From an uncultured Lachnospiraceae bacterium (GTDB taxonomy: Bacteria; Bacillota; Clostridia; Lachnospirales; Lachnospiraceae): 64,000 bases of DNA. Under the pieces are notes generated by a model, which had not been told where the DNA came from, searched no databases, and saw nothing but the letters and a program-made list of their open reading frames with translations. This document shows, in pieces, positions 50,996-59,435 of this stretch; within the stretch, counting starts at the first letter, position 1; the number at the start of each line of letters is the position of its first letter. The position numbers and the translations under genes were made by a program. Where the stretch lies: positions 12,833 through 76,832 of the forward strand of contig CAKRIL010000010.1 in NCBI GenBank assembly GCA_934343915.1, given 5' to 3'.

Positions 50996-52417
50996 TCACT
51001 GAACAATCCTTTTAAGGCTGTCCGTATATGAACTCAACGGCTTACTTTCCACACCCTTCCCTTGGTTATCATCGACATTATATTCGCTTTTTGCCGCATA
51101 CAAAATATCATCCTGGATATACAGCTCATAGTCATACTTCCCCCTGTCAGAAAGCTCATAGAGGCTGCCGTCTGCAAAATCATACACCAGTATTCTCTCA
51201 TCGATTATTCCGGAGCCCACACTGATTGTTGCACATATATCCGGATTACCGTCGCCGGTCACATCACAAAAATACACATTCCATATCGGCATTCCCGTGA
51301 ACAACACCTCAGTCCTGTCAGCATATAACGCCTCAAGCTTATCAGAATCGCATCTGAATACGACTCCTTCATATTCGTCAAGCACAGTCTCTCTTACTCC
51401 TGCAAAAGGATACTCGTCACCATCAAGGCAGTCGAACCATCTCACCGCCGAAGTACCATTTACATCTTTTTTCCCGACGGGATTTGTCATAAAGCAGACC
51501 ACAAGCACAACACATGCCGCCGCTGCCGCAATCACAATCCAAAATGCCGGCTTCTTATAGTTCATGACACTTCTCACTCTTGACTTGACCCCGTTCTCAC
51601 CGAAGGCTATCGGACATGCGTTGATCCGTTTCTTTTTCACACTGCTGTTTAAGAGTGCCGTGGAATATGCTCTTCTGTCATCCTTCTCCATATCCTTGAT
51701 AACCCTCTCATCGCATGCCGCCTCAATATCCCTGCAAAAGAGGATATATGCCGCCCACATAAGCGGATTGAACCAATACACACAAAGCAGCACAAATCCG
51801 AGAATTTTCCACAGATAATCCCTTCTTTTAATATGCGTCTGTTCATGTGCAAGCACATACGGAAGGTCACAAGCCACCACATCATACGGCAGATACACGA
51901 CAGGCTTAAATACTCCCAACACAAACGGGCTGTCTATATTCTCACTCTGCTTTACTCCCTTTTGAAGTAATGTCGCCATGGCAAGCCTGTGCTTAAGAAG
52001 CAGTGCACTGACTGCCGCATATACAAGCATCACCACAGCTCCGGCAATCCAGATTCTTGAACACACGAATGACCATATCTGCGTGCGGTTCGCACTTGCA
52101 CCCACCTCACTTTTTCCGGGTATAACGGACAGCACTGAATCCGCCGCCCTGTCAACATATGATATTCCGCTGTCAATATATGGCTTATCCGTATATATAA
52201 AGTTATCCGGCAGAGGCTTCGCACTCGGTATAAGGCTGTAACTGCTCTCTATTGAATAAGGCAGAATAAGTCTTAATGCGACAAGCACCCACATAAGACA
52301 GATAAGCCACATTGGTACGTTCGCTTTCTTTAATATCACTCTCAAAATAAGAACCGCAATAACAAGCCATCCTGCTACGAGACTGTGATTGACAATCCCA
52401 AGAAAAATATTTTCCAT
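50996..52417 (-). CDS. BlaR1/MecR1-type M56 membrane metalloprotease
   Basis: A 473-residue membrane protein with four hydrophobic segments in residues 1-290 and a zinc protease motif HEQTH (191-195) in VLAHEQTHIKRRDYLWK on the cytosolic loop, as in BlaR1. After the last membrane segment (about 287-305) the roughly 165-residue external domain is not a penicillin-binding domain. It has the acidic repeat DVTGDGNPDICATIS, similar to FG-GAP/calcium-binding repeats. The sensed signal is therefore probably not a beta-lactam bound covalently. The ATG at 52417 follows GGAGGG, 10 bp after the BlaI gene. Confidence 0.9.
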   Translation of the reverse strand: MENIFLGIVNHSLVAGWLVIAVLILRVILKKANVPMWLICLMWVLVALRLILPYSIESSYSLIPSAKPLPDNFIYTDKPYIDSGISYVDRAADSVLSVIPGKSEVGASANRTQIWSFVCSRIWIAGAVVMLVYAAVSALLLKHRLAMATLLQKGVKQSENIDSPFVLGVFKPVVYLPYDVVACDLPYVLAHEQTHIKRRDYLWKILGFVLLCVYWFNPLMWAAYILFCRDIEAACDERVIKDMEKDDRRAYSTALLNSSVKKKRINACPIAFGENGVKSRVRSVMNYKKPAFWIVIAAAAACVVLVVCFMTNPVGKKDVNGTSAVRWFDCLDGDEYPFAGVRETVLDEYEGVVFRCDSDKLEALYADRTEVLFTGMPIWNVYFCDVTGDGNPDICATISVGSGIIDERILVYDFADGSLYELSDRGKYDYELYIQDDILYAAKSEYNVDDNQGKGVESKPLSSYTDSLKRIVQ

Positions 52418-52427
52418 ACGCACCCTC

Positions 52428-52778
52428 CTATTTCTCAATTATACGCCTGATTTCTTCCACTTCCTTCTCCGTCAAATCCTGTCTCTTCGCAAACGCTGCT
52501 ATGAAAGCAGGCAGCGAACCCTCGAACGTCTTCTCCATCATCTCGTCAATCTCCGATACCTGCACCTCCTGCTTGCTCACAAGAGAGGTGACAACCGAAT
52601 CGGAATTGTTGAGTACCCCTCGCTCACACAGACGCTTTATCACCGTGTATGTGGTTGTCCTGCTCCAGCCAAGCTCCTCCTTGCATATTGCGGCAAGCTT
52701 CGCACAGGTGATTGGTTCGCACCGCCACAGTATCAGGCAGAAACGATATTCACTTTCAAAAATCTTAGGTGTAGACAT
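52428..52778 (-). CDS. BlaI/MecI-family transcriptional repressor
   Basis: A 116-residue winged-helix repressor. Segments LILWRCEPITCAKLAAICKE, WSRTTTYTVIKRLCERGVL and FEGSLPAFIAAFAKRQDLTE are typical of BlaI/MecI/CopY. In this family the partner M56 protease causes loss of repressor, freeing the promoter. The ATG at 52778 follows AGGAGG; the longer ORF has 23 extra codons without support. Two TCTAA-centred dyads at its promoter point to autoregulation of the blaI-blaR pair. No beta-lactamase gene is adjacent. Confidence 0.92.
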   Translation of the reverse strand: MSTPKIFESEYRFCLILWRCEPITCAKLAAICKEELGWSRTTTYTVIKRLCERGVLNNSDSVVTSLVSKQEVQVSEIDEMMEKTFEGSLPAFIAAFAKRQDLTEKEVEEIRRIIEK

Positions 52779-52830
52779 GTTAAGCCTCCTTTCATCAGCT
52801 TTTTTCAAACAAATTATTCTTACATCCTTG

Positions 52831-52844
52831 TCTAATGCATTCAA
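52831..52844. promoter_or_regulatory. BlaI-type operator, proximal imperfect copy
   Basis: TCTAATGCATTCAA, a degenerate version of the perfect dyad 23 bp away. It lies just downstream of the expected transcription start of blaI. Confidence 0.45.
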
Positions 52845-52851
52845 CAAACCT

Positions 52852-52880
52852 ATTCTAACGCATTAGACAACATTTGTCAA
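52852..52880 (-). promoter_or_regulatory. Promoter of blaI-blaR
   Basis: TTGACA (52880-52875), exactly 17-bp spacer, TAGAAT (52857-52852) on the minus strand; the spacer is overlapped by the dyad at 52854-52867. Confidence 0.75.
52854..52867. promoter_or_regulatory. BlaI-type operator, perfect dyad
   Basis: TCTAA-CGCA-TTAGA, a perfect 5-bp-arm dyad covering part of the -10 box and spacer. Binding there would block RNA polymerase. Confidence 0.6.
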
Positions 52881-52881
52881 G

Positions 52882-52904
52882 AAAAAAGGAGCCTTAACGG
52901 CTCC
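52882..52904 (-). terminator. Intrinsic terminator after the S41 peptidase gene
   Basis: On the minus strand GGAGCC-GTTAA-GGCTCC is followed by six T. It ends 2 bp before the blaI -35 box. Confidence 0.85.
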
Positions 52905-52934
52905 AAAATGTAATTTAATATTGACTCTCTATTG

Positions 52935-54080
52935 CTATGATAACACGCTTTCCTCCTCATCCCTCGTACCATCAGGTCTCATAAAAAAGCGGGTCGACAC
53001 CCTGAAGCGAATCCCGCTGTCAGGCAGCACTCCCCTTATCGGTGCTCCGTATGAATCAGGCTTTCCGCCCGAACAGCCATCTTCCAAGACCGCAATGCCA
53101 TTATCAATAAGCGTCACCGCAAAGGTTCTTGCACTGCTGAAGGTATCGCATGACACCTTCAGTAGAATATCAGCCGGGAACAGTTGGTCATTGCGATGAT
53201 TAAAAATCTCTGTATTTCTGTCGGACAATATTTTTTCATAACCCTCTGAGTAATCGAACACAGCATACTGCCTGTATTTTTCCGCATGGGTGTATGCGAT
53301 AAATCTGTCGATGACATCCGTTGTCCCGCCCATATTTCTGCTAAGGTCAAGAAGCATTGTGTCAATGTGCTTTTCCTCACAAATACACGCAGCCTCTCTC
53401 AGGAAATTTTCATACTCCCGATTGCAGATACAGGCGTCTATATGCATCGTTATCCTGCCGCCCTCCGCCTCATCAAGCTCATAGTAAAAGGGACATTTAT
53501 CATCCGAAAACGCAGGATAATTGTTGTACGGTGTCAGAGCAATTTCCCTCCGTATAATCTGCCCGTCAGCCAAAAGCTCAACCGTATATTTATTCTTCCT
53601 GCCAAACAACCTATGCAAATTCATTTCGCTAAAGACATGGTAATTGATATACGGGTAGTGAAGCATTCTGCTCTTCACCAGATACCTGTTCTCATGTGGA
53701 ATCACTTCAGCCATTTTATCGACCAGCTCCGTTATCGACATACCTTCTACCGCAACAATCCCGGCTCCACGAGGAATACCATGACAGCTCTCACTCATCA
53801 CGAGACCGTCCGTGTATGAATCCTTCCAGTCACACGGCATAAAAAGACAAAAATTATTCTCCGAATAAGGTATTTCAATGTTGGTATGTCCGTCCTTAAA
53901 ATAAACCGTCATCGCCGTTGCCATCATGACAAAATTGTCAAAATTATCTTCGTCTGTTTCAGAAAGCATTTGCTTATAAAACTCTTTAAATTCGTTTAAC
54001 TTTTCAGGCTTTCTTATAAACATCGGATGCTTTATCAGTGCCTTAAAAAGATACTCCAAGTCGGATATATATTTATGCAT
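52935..54080 (-). CDS. S41-family (tail-specific protease-like) peptidase
   Basis: A 381-residue protein without signal peptide. A PDZ-like stretch (GAGIVAVEGMSITELVDKM, about 108-126) precedes the S41 core: MLLDLSRNMGGTTDVID matches the DLRxNxGG motif, and KVSCDTFSSARTFAV holds the candidate nucleophile serine. A closing GGKPDSYGAP loop follows. The usual catalytic lysine is not obvious, so activity is uncertain. An N-terminal helical segment of about 80 residues resembles those of S41 proteins in Clostridia. It follows two small genes on the same strand, behind GGGGAC. Confidence 0.78.
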   Translation of the reverse strand: MHKYISDLEYLFKALIKHPMFIRKPEKLNEFKEFYKQMLSETDEDNFDNFVMMATAMTVYFKDGHTNIEIPYSENNFCLFMPCDWKDSYTDGLVMSESCHGIPRGAGIVAVEGMSITELVDKMAEVIPHENRYLVKSRMLHYPYINYHVFSEMNLHRLFGRKNKYTVELLADGQIIRREIALTPYNNYPAFSDDKCPFYYELDEAEGGRITMHIDACICNREYENFLREAACICEEKHIDTMLLDLSRNMGGTTDVIDRFIAYTHAEKYRQYAVFDYSEGYEKILSDRNTEIFNHRNDQLFPADILLKVSCDTFSSARTFAVTLIDNGIAVLEDGCSGGKPDSYGAPIRGVLPDSGIRFRVSTRFFMRPDGTRDEEESVLS

Positions 54081-54090
54081 TTCGTCCCCG

Positions 54091-54297
54091 CTATCTTCTC
54101 TTAAAAATCACGATTTCCGGATTGCTTGTGCCCTCCCCGTACTCACATACCAGCAGGAAGGAGGCACATGCCACAACTCCGTAACACCGTTCGCTGCTCT
54201 CATCATACACGTTTTTAAGCTGATTTCCAAGATACATTTCATCATCATTTAACAGCTTTACCTTCTGACCGCTTGGAAGTATGTATTCAAGATTCAC
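54091..54297 (-). CDS. Small protein of unknown function, GTG start
   Basis: A 68-residue soluble protein that I do not recognise. It starts at GTG 54297 with AGGAGG nine bases upstream, and its start overlaps the stop of the isomerase remnant (GTGA). It ends 10 bp before the S41 peptidase start. Two cysteines (about 38 and 44) flank GVVA; the rest is a mix of short beta-like stretches (EYILPSGQKVKLL, FLLVCEYGEG, EIVIFKRR). The good ribosome binding site and tight spacing make it a plausible real gene. Confidence 0.6.
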   Translation of the reverse strand: MNLEYILPSGQKVKLLNDDEMYLGNQLKNVYDESSERCYGVVACASFLLVCEYGEGTSNPEIVIFKRR

Positions 54298-54698
54298 TTT
54301 TCCGCTCCTCCTATCCGTACCAGTCGCCCGGCAATCTGCTCAACACCGAGGAACGCGTTCTCAACCTCCTCAGTCACCTGTCTCTGGCTCCTTCCCTGCG
54401 GCATATAGAAGCTGAACATGCGAATCCTGCTGCACTCTAATGCCTTGCACACCTCCATCGACCTCGCGAACTTGTCAAAATGCTCATCAAACGAATCCTT
54501 TATCCCTATCTTTCCATAGGGCGAACCAAGCGCCGAAAGCGTGACATGATGTGCCTCCAGCTTTTTATGAATCCTCACGGCGTCATCAACTCCAAGCTCC
54601 GAACAGTTGACGCCGTCAACTCCCCTCAGCTCTATCATCCCGATATTCTCCTGCGCCAGCGCCTCCAACTGCTCATCATACCGCCGCTTCACATGCAC
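54294..54698 (-). pseudogene. Remnant of a sugar isomerase-like TIM barrel gene
   Basis: The 134-codon ORF matches only part of a xylose isomerase-like TIM barrel: YDEQLEALAQENIGMIELRG, SALGSPYGKIGIKDSFDEHF and CSRIRMFSFYMPQG are clear family stretches. The family's normal length is about 270-280. The usual first strand is missing, its place taken by six codons (MHVKRR) that are antisense to an AraC gene. The middle and C-terminal metal-site segments are also absent, the tail reading unrelated sequence. It is thus truncated at both ends. Compare the intact isomerase at 6408-7256. Confidence 0.7.
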
Positions 54699-55328
54699 GG
54701 CTTAGTCTGCGACCATGACCTCGTCAACTACGAACGCTGTTTCCTGTATGTGTCGCCTGAAATGCATCATAAATGCGGATTCGGAAAGATTGATTTAATA
54801 GAAATTATTGATAACGCCTATAAGAACAATATGCTTGTCGGGACACTGTCTGAGGAAAATGCCCGGCTTTTTCAGAAATATCTTAAAGAAATCGAAAAGG
54901 ATTCCTGCGCAGACAGCCCGGCAAACCGGTTGGACATCTACTCAAAAATCCTAAAAATATTATATATTATGGAGTTTTCCCTCGAACTATCCCACCATAA
55001 AGCCTCTGTAGGTGTCCCGGACACACCAATGCACGATGTACTTCACTACATCAATGAACATTACACGGAGAACCTTACCATATCGTCAATCGGACAGCTT
55101 TTCCACCTTTCCGATTCATTCCTGTCGCACAAATTCAAGGAATACACCAACAAAGGAATCTACGAATATATTCTGTACAAAAGAATACTAAAGGCAAAGG
55201 AGCTGATGTACAGCGATATATCACTCACCGAAATTGCATTTACATGCGGCTTTGGCGATTACTCCAATTTTCTGCGCGCTTTTAAAAAGATTACCGGGAC
55301 ATCTCCTAAAGAGTATCGGCGTAGCTAG
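54672..55328 (+). pseudogene. AraC-family regulator lacking its 5' part
   Basis: The reading frame gives the end of an AraC cupin domain (IIPPLHMHG, then YERCFLYVSPEMHHKCGF), a linker and an intact C-terminal double HTH: LTISSIGQLFHLSDSFLSHK and SLTEIAFTCGFGDYSNFLRAFK, shown as fragments of the AraC signature. Roughly the first 60-80 residues of the sensor domain are absent; upstream the frame runs antisense through the isomerase remnant. The first in-frame ATG within the homologous part is at 54693. No ribosome binding site is evident. It probably once regulated the adjoining isomerase operon. Confidence 0.75.
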
Positions 55329-55335
55329 GACAAGA

Positions 55336-55391
55336 CTGGTTGGGGCAGGGGGCGGCTGGAACCCTGTCCCAGCCGCCCCTGCCCCAACCAG
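55336..55391. repeat. GC-rich 56-bp hairpin
   Basis: Arms 55336-55359 and 55369-55391 are complementary over 23 bp with a single extra G, around a 9-nt loop. The arms are about three-quarters G+C, far above their surroundings, and have no T-run on either side. It lies between the AraC remnant and the convergent LytTR gene. Confidence 0.85.
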
Positions 55392-55397
55392 CCCCAA

Positions 55398-56153
55398 TCA
55401 CTGCGATATAACAGACCCTGTTCTCCTTAAATAGCTCAGATACTTCTCCTTTATCTCCTGAACCTTGTTCCGGCTGATATTAAGGCATTTTTCCTTGTCC
55501 GCATATTCCACAAAAACGCCGGTCTTTTCGATTTTTCGGACATACGAAAGGTTGACCAGATAGCCCTTATAAATGCGAAGTATGTCATACTCCCTAAGCA
55601 TGTTCTCAAGCTCATCCATGGTCATATGAATATCTATCTGCTCACCGTCCGACATATAGACCGTCTGGCTTGACTTGTAGCTCTCGATATAGACGATGTC
55701 CGCGGCCTTAAGCCTTCTCACCACCGAATTGTTGTTGGTCTGGACTGCGATGAAACAATTGTTTGCCGCAATCTCATGTATATACTCCTTTAACGTATCC
55801 GTCATGTCGCGCGTGAAATTATTCTTCCGAAGAAATCCATAAGGCTGTACCTGAAAGGTCTCAAATACCCTGTCCTCCCTGTTGGAGACGAACACTATCT
55901 TGGTTTCCCTGCCGTCAATCTCCCTGATTCCCTTTGCCAAGTCAATTCCATTAAGAGTTGGCATATCAATGTCCAGAAATATAATGTCATATTTGACACC
56001 TGCCTTGACACGCTTGTACATGGATACCGCAGACGTGACTTTCTCACATTCCGCCTCATATCCGTTTTCAAGAAAGAACTTTCCAATCTTTCCGACCAGC
56101 GCTTCACATATCAGTTCGTCATCATCACAAACCGCAAATCTAATCCTTGCCAT
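55398..56153 (-). CDS. LytTR-family response regulator
   Basis: A 251-residue AgrA/LytR-type regulator. The receiver domain (1-125) has the acidic pocket CDDDE (9-13), the phospho-acceptor D61 in IIFLDIDMP and a late Lys in GFLRK. The LytTR DNA-binding domain (about 145-245) contains DIVYIESYKSSQTVYMSDGE and ILRIYKGYLVNLSYVRKI. It lies 39 bp after the AgrC-like kinase gene. Such regulators bind pairs of 9-bp direct repeats; a matching pair is found at 60945-60974, ahead of the first SGNH/LRR gene. An in-frame stop closely precedes the ATG. Confidence 0.93.
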   Translation of the reverse strand: MARIRFAVCDDDELICEALVGKIGKFFLENGYEAECEKVTSAVSMYKRVKAGVKYDIIFLDIDMPTLNGIDLAKGIREIDGRETKIVFVSNREDRVFETFQVQPYGFLRKNNFTRDMTDTLKEYIHEIAANNCFIAVQTNNNSVVRRLKAADIVYIESYKSSQTVYMSDGEQIDIHMTMDELENMLREYDILRIYKGYLVNLSYVRKIEKTGVFVEYADKEKCLNISRNKVQEIKEKYLSYLRRTGSVISQ

Positions 56154-56192
56154 CCTTTATCTACATCCTTTGTCCGTATTATCGTTGTGTGC

Positions 56193-57533
56193 CTAAGCGT
56201 CCGCAGCCTTCTGTAAGCCAAGCATAGCTTCGGCAACAAATTCGCCGTTCTCTATAGAATACTTGATGTATCCTTGATATTTATTGACCAGTTTATCAAC
56301 TATTCTATGACCATACCCGTGTAATTCCGTATCATGCTTGGAGGTGACAAGCTCAAGAACCTTCTTATCCGCGACATCACCAAGGCTGTTGCGCACGCAT
56401 ATATACAGATACTCTTTGTTTTTGCTTATCTTGCAATCTACAGGATTCCCGTAGGCATTGTTGCGCTCCACTGCTTCTATCGCATTATCGATAAGGTTGA
56501 CCAGCACCCTGCATAAATCACTCTTTTCGATGTTTATATCGTCCGCAACATTTATCTTTACGGTAAAATCAACACCCTTGGAGGAAGCCTTCATTACCTC
56601 CATGTTTATGATGGAGTTTAGAAGTTCATTTCCGCAGTCAATAAATTTAATGCCGCCCGTGATAAGCTCATTCAGGTTCATGGAACTGAAATACTCATCA
56701 AGCTCCCTGTATTTTCCATCCTCAATGAGCATCTTCATAATAAGATATTGATTTTTGATATCATGCCGGAGACAGCGCATCTCCTCGACCGCCTTCTCGG
56801 TGACCATAAGTGTCATTCTGTCGGACTCTAACAGCCTGTTCTCCACCTCAAGCTCCGTCTTTTCCCTGCGCACCTTGCAGTGAAACCACACCATAAGGTA
56901 GCCCGTAACTACCATAATATACTCTGCCAGCAGGATTACGCAGTACAGCTCCTTATTGTCATTTATGCCGGATATCATAAACCTTGTGTTGATAAACACA
57001 ACCATCGACATAACCACCGTATTGATTATTATAAGTACTGCCGATATTGACGGAATCTCCGTATATCTTGACAGTGAGAATTTTTTTATAAAAACAGCAA
57101 ATGCGATAATAAGTACATCCTGCATGACATAGCATGGTATTGTGAACACACCTGTCCCCAGCTTATTTGCAATAAGCATGGAACCATAATGCCCTAACTC
57201 AGTCATTGTAACAATTGAGACAAACAATGTCGCGCCCATAATTACCCTGTTGGTGACCGGTATGTCGCTGAAAAATGAAATATACAGTATAACCGTTATA
57301 AGCCATGACAGCGGAAAATTAATTCCCTGCAATATAGTGACATCGTTTGCAAGACTGAAAAGACCATAGTTGAGCAATGTTCCAAGCAGAAATACTATGA
57401 CAACATGAAACAATGCCCCCAGTACCACCTTAATCTTAGGTTCAAAATGTCTGAATACCCACACAACCGAAAAGGAAATCGTCAACAACTGCGAAACCAT
57501 CACCCAATCATAAATATCAAAGAAAAAATTCAT
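56193..57533 (-). CDS. AgrC-like sensor histidine kinase (GHKL)
   Basis: A 446-residue membrane kinase. Six or seven hydrophobic segments fill residues 8-220, with no large external domain, as in peptide-sensing AgrC/ComD kinases. A short coiled coil precedes the phospho-acceptor H257 in CLRHDIKNQ. The GHKL ATPase has the N-box NLIDNAIEAVE and the G-region HDTELHGYGHRIVDKLV. GGGGGAA lies before the ATG. Its partner is the LytTR regulator just downstream. No AgrD-like peptide or AgrB-like protease gene is adjacent, so the signal is unknown. Confidence 0.92.
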   Translation of the reverse strand: MNFFFDIYDWVMVSQLLTISFSVVWVFRHFEPKIKVVLGALFHVVIVFLLGTLLNYGLFSLANDVTILQGINFPLSWLITVILYISFFSDIPVTNRVIMGATLFVSIVTMTELGHYGSMLIANKLGTGVFTIPCYVMQDVLIIAFAVFIKKFSLSRYTEIPSISAVLIIINTVVMSMVVFINTRFMISGINDNKELYCVILLAEYIMVVTGYLMVWFHCKVRREKTELEVENRLLESDRMTLMVTEKAVEEMRCLRHDIKNQYLIMKMLIEDGKYRELDEYFSSMNLNELITGGIKFIDCGNELLNSIINMEVMKASSKGVDFTVKINVADDINIEKSDLCRVLVNLIDNAIEAVERNNAYGNPVDCKISKNKEYLYICVRNSLGDVADKKVLELVTSKHDTELHGYGHRIVDKLVNKYQGYIKYSIENGEFVAEAMLGLQKAADA

Positions 57534-57620
57534 AATGCCATTCCCCCAGAAAACATATTTATCCGGACTGTTCTTTCAATAAAAATAATACCAAAAATAA
57601 TTATCAAATACAATCCAGCT

Positions 57621-59435
57621 CTAGCCTTCCATTGCCTCCGTCAGCTCACCAATCAGGGCTTCCGTCTGCAATAGTGCGCCAAAACCGTTCAGATGGTAGT
57701 CTGCGTCATAGAAATATCTTCCCCTGAACAGATGACTGTCCATTTTTCCCATAGGTCTATACCCATTTTTCAAAAGCTCCTCACAGAAAAGGCGTTCATA
57801 CTCATCTGCCTCCTCTATATTATCGATACCGTCAATATTAACAGGTGCATACCCGATATATACATCAACTCCATCGCTCTTATAGCTGTCATAAAAGCCG
57901 CACAGCCTTTCGATTCCTGCCTGTGTTATACAGTCTGAATCAAACCGGTAGCTATTGCCGCTATAACTTATATCCCTCTCCCATGCATCCTGCTCATCAT
58001 AGAATCTTCCTGCCATGATATCTCCGTAGGCGTTATATGTTATCCTGCCATCGGAATAGCTTCCCGGCGTCTGGCTGTTTTTGTTCCTCTTATAACTGTT
58101 ATATCCATCCCAGAAGGAGGCTGCGTAGCTGAAATCGGCAAGTGCCAGAAGGTCATAATTGCCCTCAACCATAATAAACACTCTGTAATCTACGGACATA
58201 TACGCCATCAACTGAAAGGGGCTCATCTGCTCCGGAATATGCACAAACATATCTCCTGCACGCAGGTAATTTCCTATAATCTGCATCTGAAATATCGCGT
58301 TGACACCGCCTATCACTCCCATATTGCAGACTGCATAATCAGGAAATTCCGTCTGCATGAGTTCGCTGTCAATTCCGTACGCCACACTACAGCCCCCAAA
58401 AATGATAAGTCTTTTTTTGTCCTGCCGTATAAGATAGTCAATCTTGTCCGCAAACCGTGCATTATCGTTCTCAGCCTGAAAAGCCGGAGGAAGCGCGGCA
58501 TTGATATGGTAAGTTGCAATCGGATCAGAAAATGCCCCCTCCTCGACCTCATCAAGTGAATCATAGAAGAACAGCTCTGAAAATGCTGCATTTTCAAACG
58601 CTTTGCTCTTTATCCTTTTTATACTTTCAGGAAGTACAAGAGTACTGCCGGTCAACGCCTTGCAGGGCATGTTGGTTGTAAATGAGGAGTCTATCTCCAC
58701 AACGTCAAGCCCATCTATTTTCTGTGGAAGCACAAGAGGGTCAACATCGGCACTGCCCTTATAACCTGTGAGCACAATGCCGTCCTGTGTCCTTCTGTAG
58801 GTAAATAATTTCTCATCCGTCCATGGCAGCCATTCCGCATACAACTCCGTGCTGTCCGTCCTGCTTCCAAGCCCGATATGCTCTCCCTTTCCATCCGGTT
58901 TCGTATTCCACCCGACAAGCGTATATCCATCCCTTGTGAGTGTTCCCCCAGTTGATGTGTTCGGTCTGAAATGGTATGACAGTATGTATGTCTCGGTGTG
59001 TACCTCCTCCCCATCCGCCCATTGACCATTGTTTGCATGGTATTTTATCGTGACGCTGGTTTCAGGATAAGCCGCCTCCTTATTTCTGCACTTTGAGGTA
59101 ATAACCAGCCTGTAATCATGTTCAACATCATCAATCGTTATCCTTACCCTGCCCTGCGTGTCCTCAATGACTGCCTCCTCATAATTGCAGGCTTCATAGC
59201 TGTATCCATACTTATATACAAGTTCTGCTGTGAAGGTTTCACCTGCCTTAACCTTGTTATCGTACGCTATAGCCGTAAAGAAATCACTGTCCTGAACTAT
59301 GACGGAATACTCTCTGTCTGTATGTCCGCTTTCCTGTTTTTCGGTAAATACCGACGCAGCCGGACAGCCGCAGAGAGTTAAACATATTGCAATAGTATAT
59401 GTGATACATAATATGCTTTTTGCAAGTCTATTCAT
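57621..59435 (-). CDS. Secreted lipoprotein: InlB-type repeat, leucine-rich module, C-terminal SGNH-like domain
   Basis: A 604-residue predicted lipoprotein (signal peptide ending LCGC, Cys24). Residues about 125-205 form an InlB B-repeat/Listeria-Bacteroides type domain (TLTRDGYTLVGWNTKPDGKG, LYAEW). A BspA-like leucine-rich stretch follows (about 210-325: LVLPQKIDGLDVVEID, LVLPESIKRIKSKAFENAAF). The C-terminal part (about 335-600) is SGNH-like: IIFGGCSVAYGIDSEL for the Ser block, CNMGVIGG, and YDADYHLNGFG for the Asp-His pair. Its ATG overlaps the stop of the upstream gene by 8 bp, so both are made together. Confidence 0.8.
   Translation of the reverse strand: MNRLAKSILCITYTIAICLTLCGCPAASVFTEKQESGHTDREYSVIVQDSDFFTAIAYDNKVKAGETFTAELVYKYGYSYEACNYEEAVIEDTQGRVRITIDDVEHDYRLVITSKCRNKEAAYPETSVTIKYHANNGQWADGEEVHTETYILSYHFRPNTSTGGTLTRDGYTLVGWNTKPDGKGEHIGLGSRTDSTELYAEWLPWTDEKLFTYRRTQDGIVLTGYKGSADVDPLVLPQKIDGLDVVEIDSSFTTNMPCKALTGSTLVLPESIKRIKSKAFENAAFSELFFYDSLDEVEEGAFSDPIATYHINAALPPAFQAENDNARFADKIDYLIRQDKKRLIIFGGCSVAYGIDSELMQTEFPDYAVCNMGVIGGVNAIFQMQIIGNYLRAGDMFVHIPEQMSPFQLMAYMSVDYRVFIMVEGNYDLLALADFSYAASFWDGYNSYKRNKNSQTPGSYSDGRITYNAYGDIMAGRFYDEQDAWERDISYSGNSYRFDSDCITQAGIERLCGFYDSYKSDGVDVYIGYAPVNIDGIDNIEEADEYERLFCEELLKNGYRPMGKMDSHLFRGRYFYDADYHLNGFGALLQTEALIGELTEAMEG

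Noticed and set aside
54480..54670. N-terminal extension of the AraC reading frame
   Set aside because: This part is antisense to the isomerase remnant and has no cupin features, so it is not treated as part of the AraC protein.
57534..57620. Possible AgrD-like signal peptide gene next to the AgrC-like kinase
   Set aside because: The gap is only 87 bp and contains no start codon with ribosome binding site leading to a short peptide with a cysteine or serine core.
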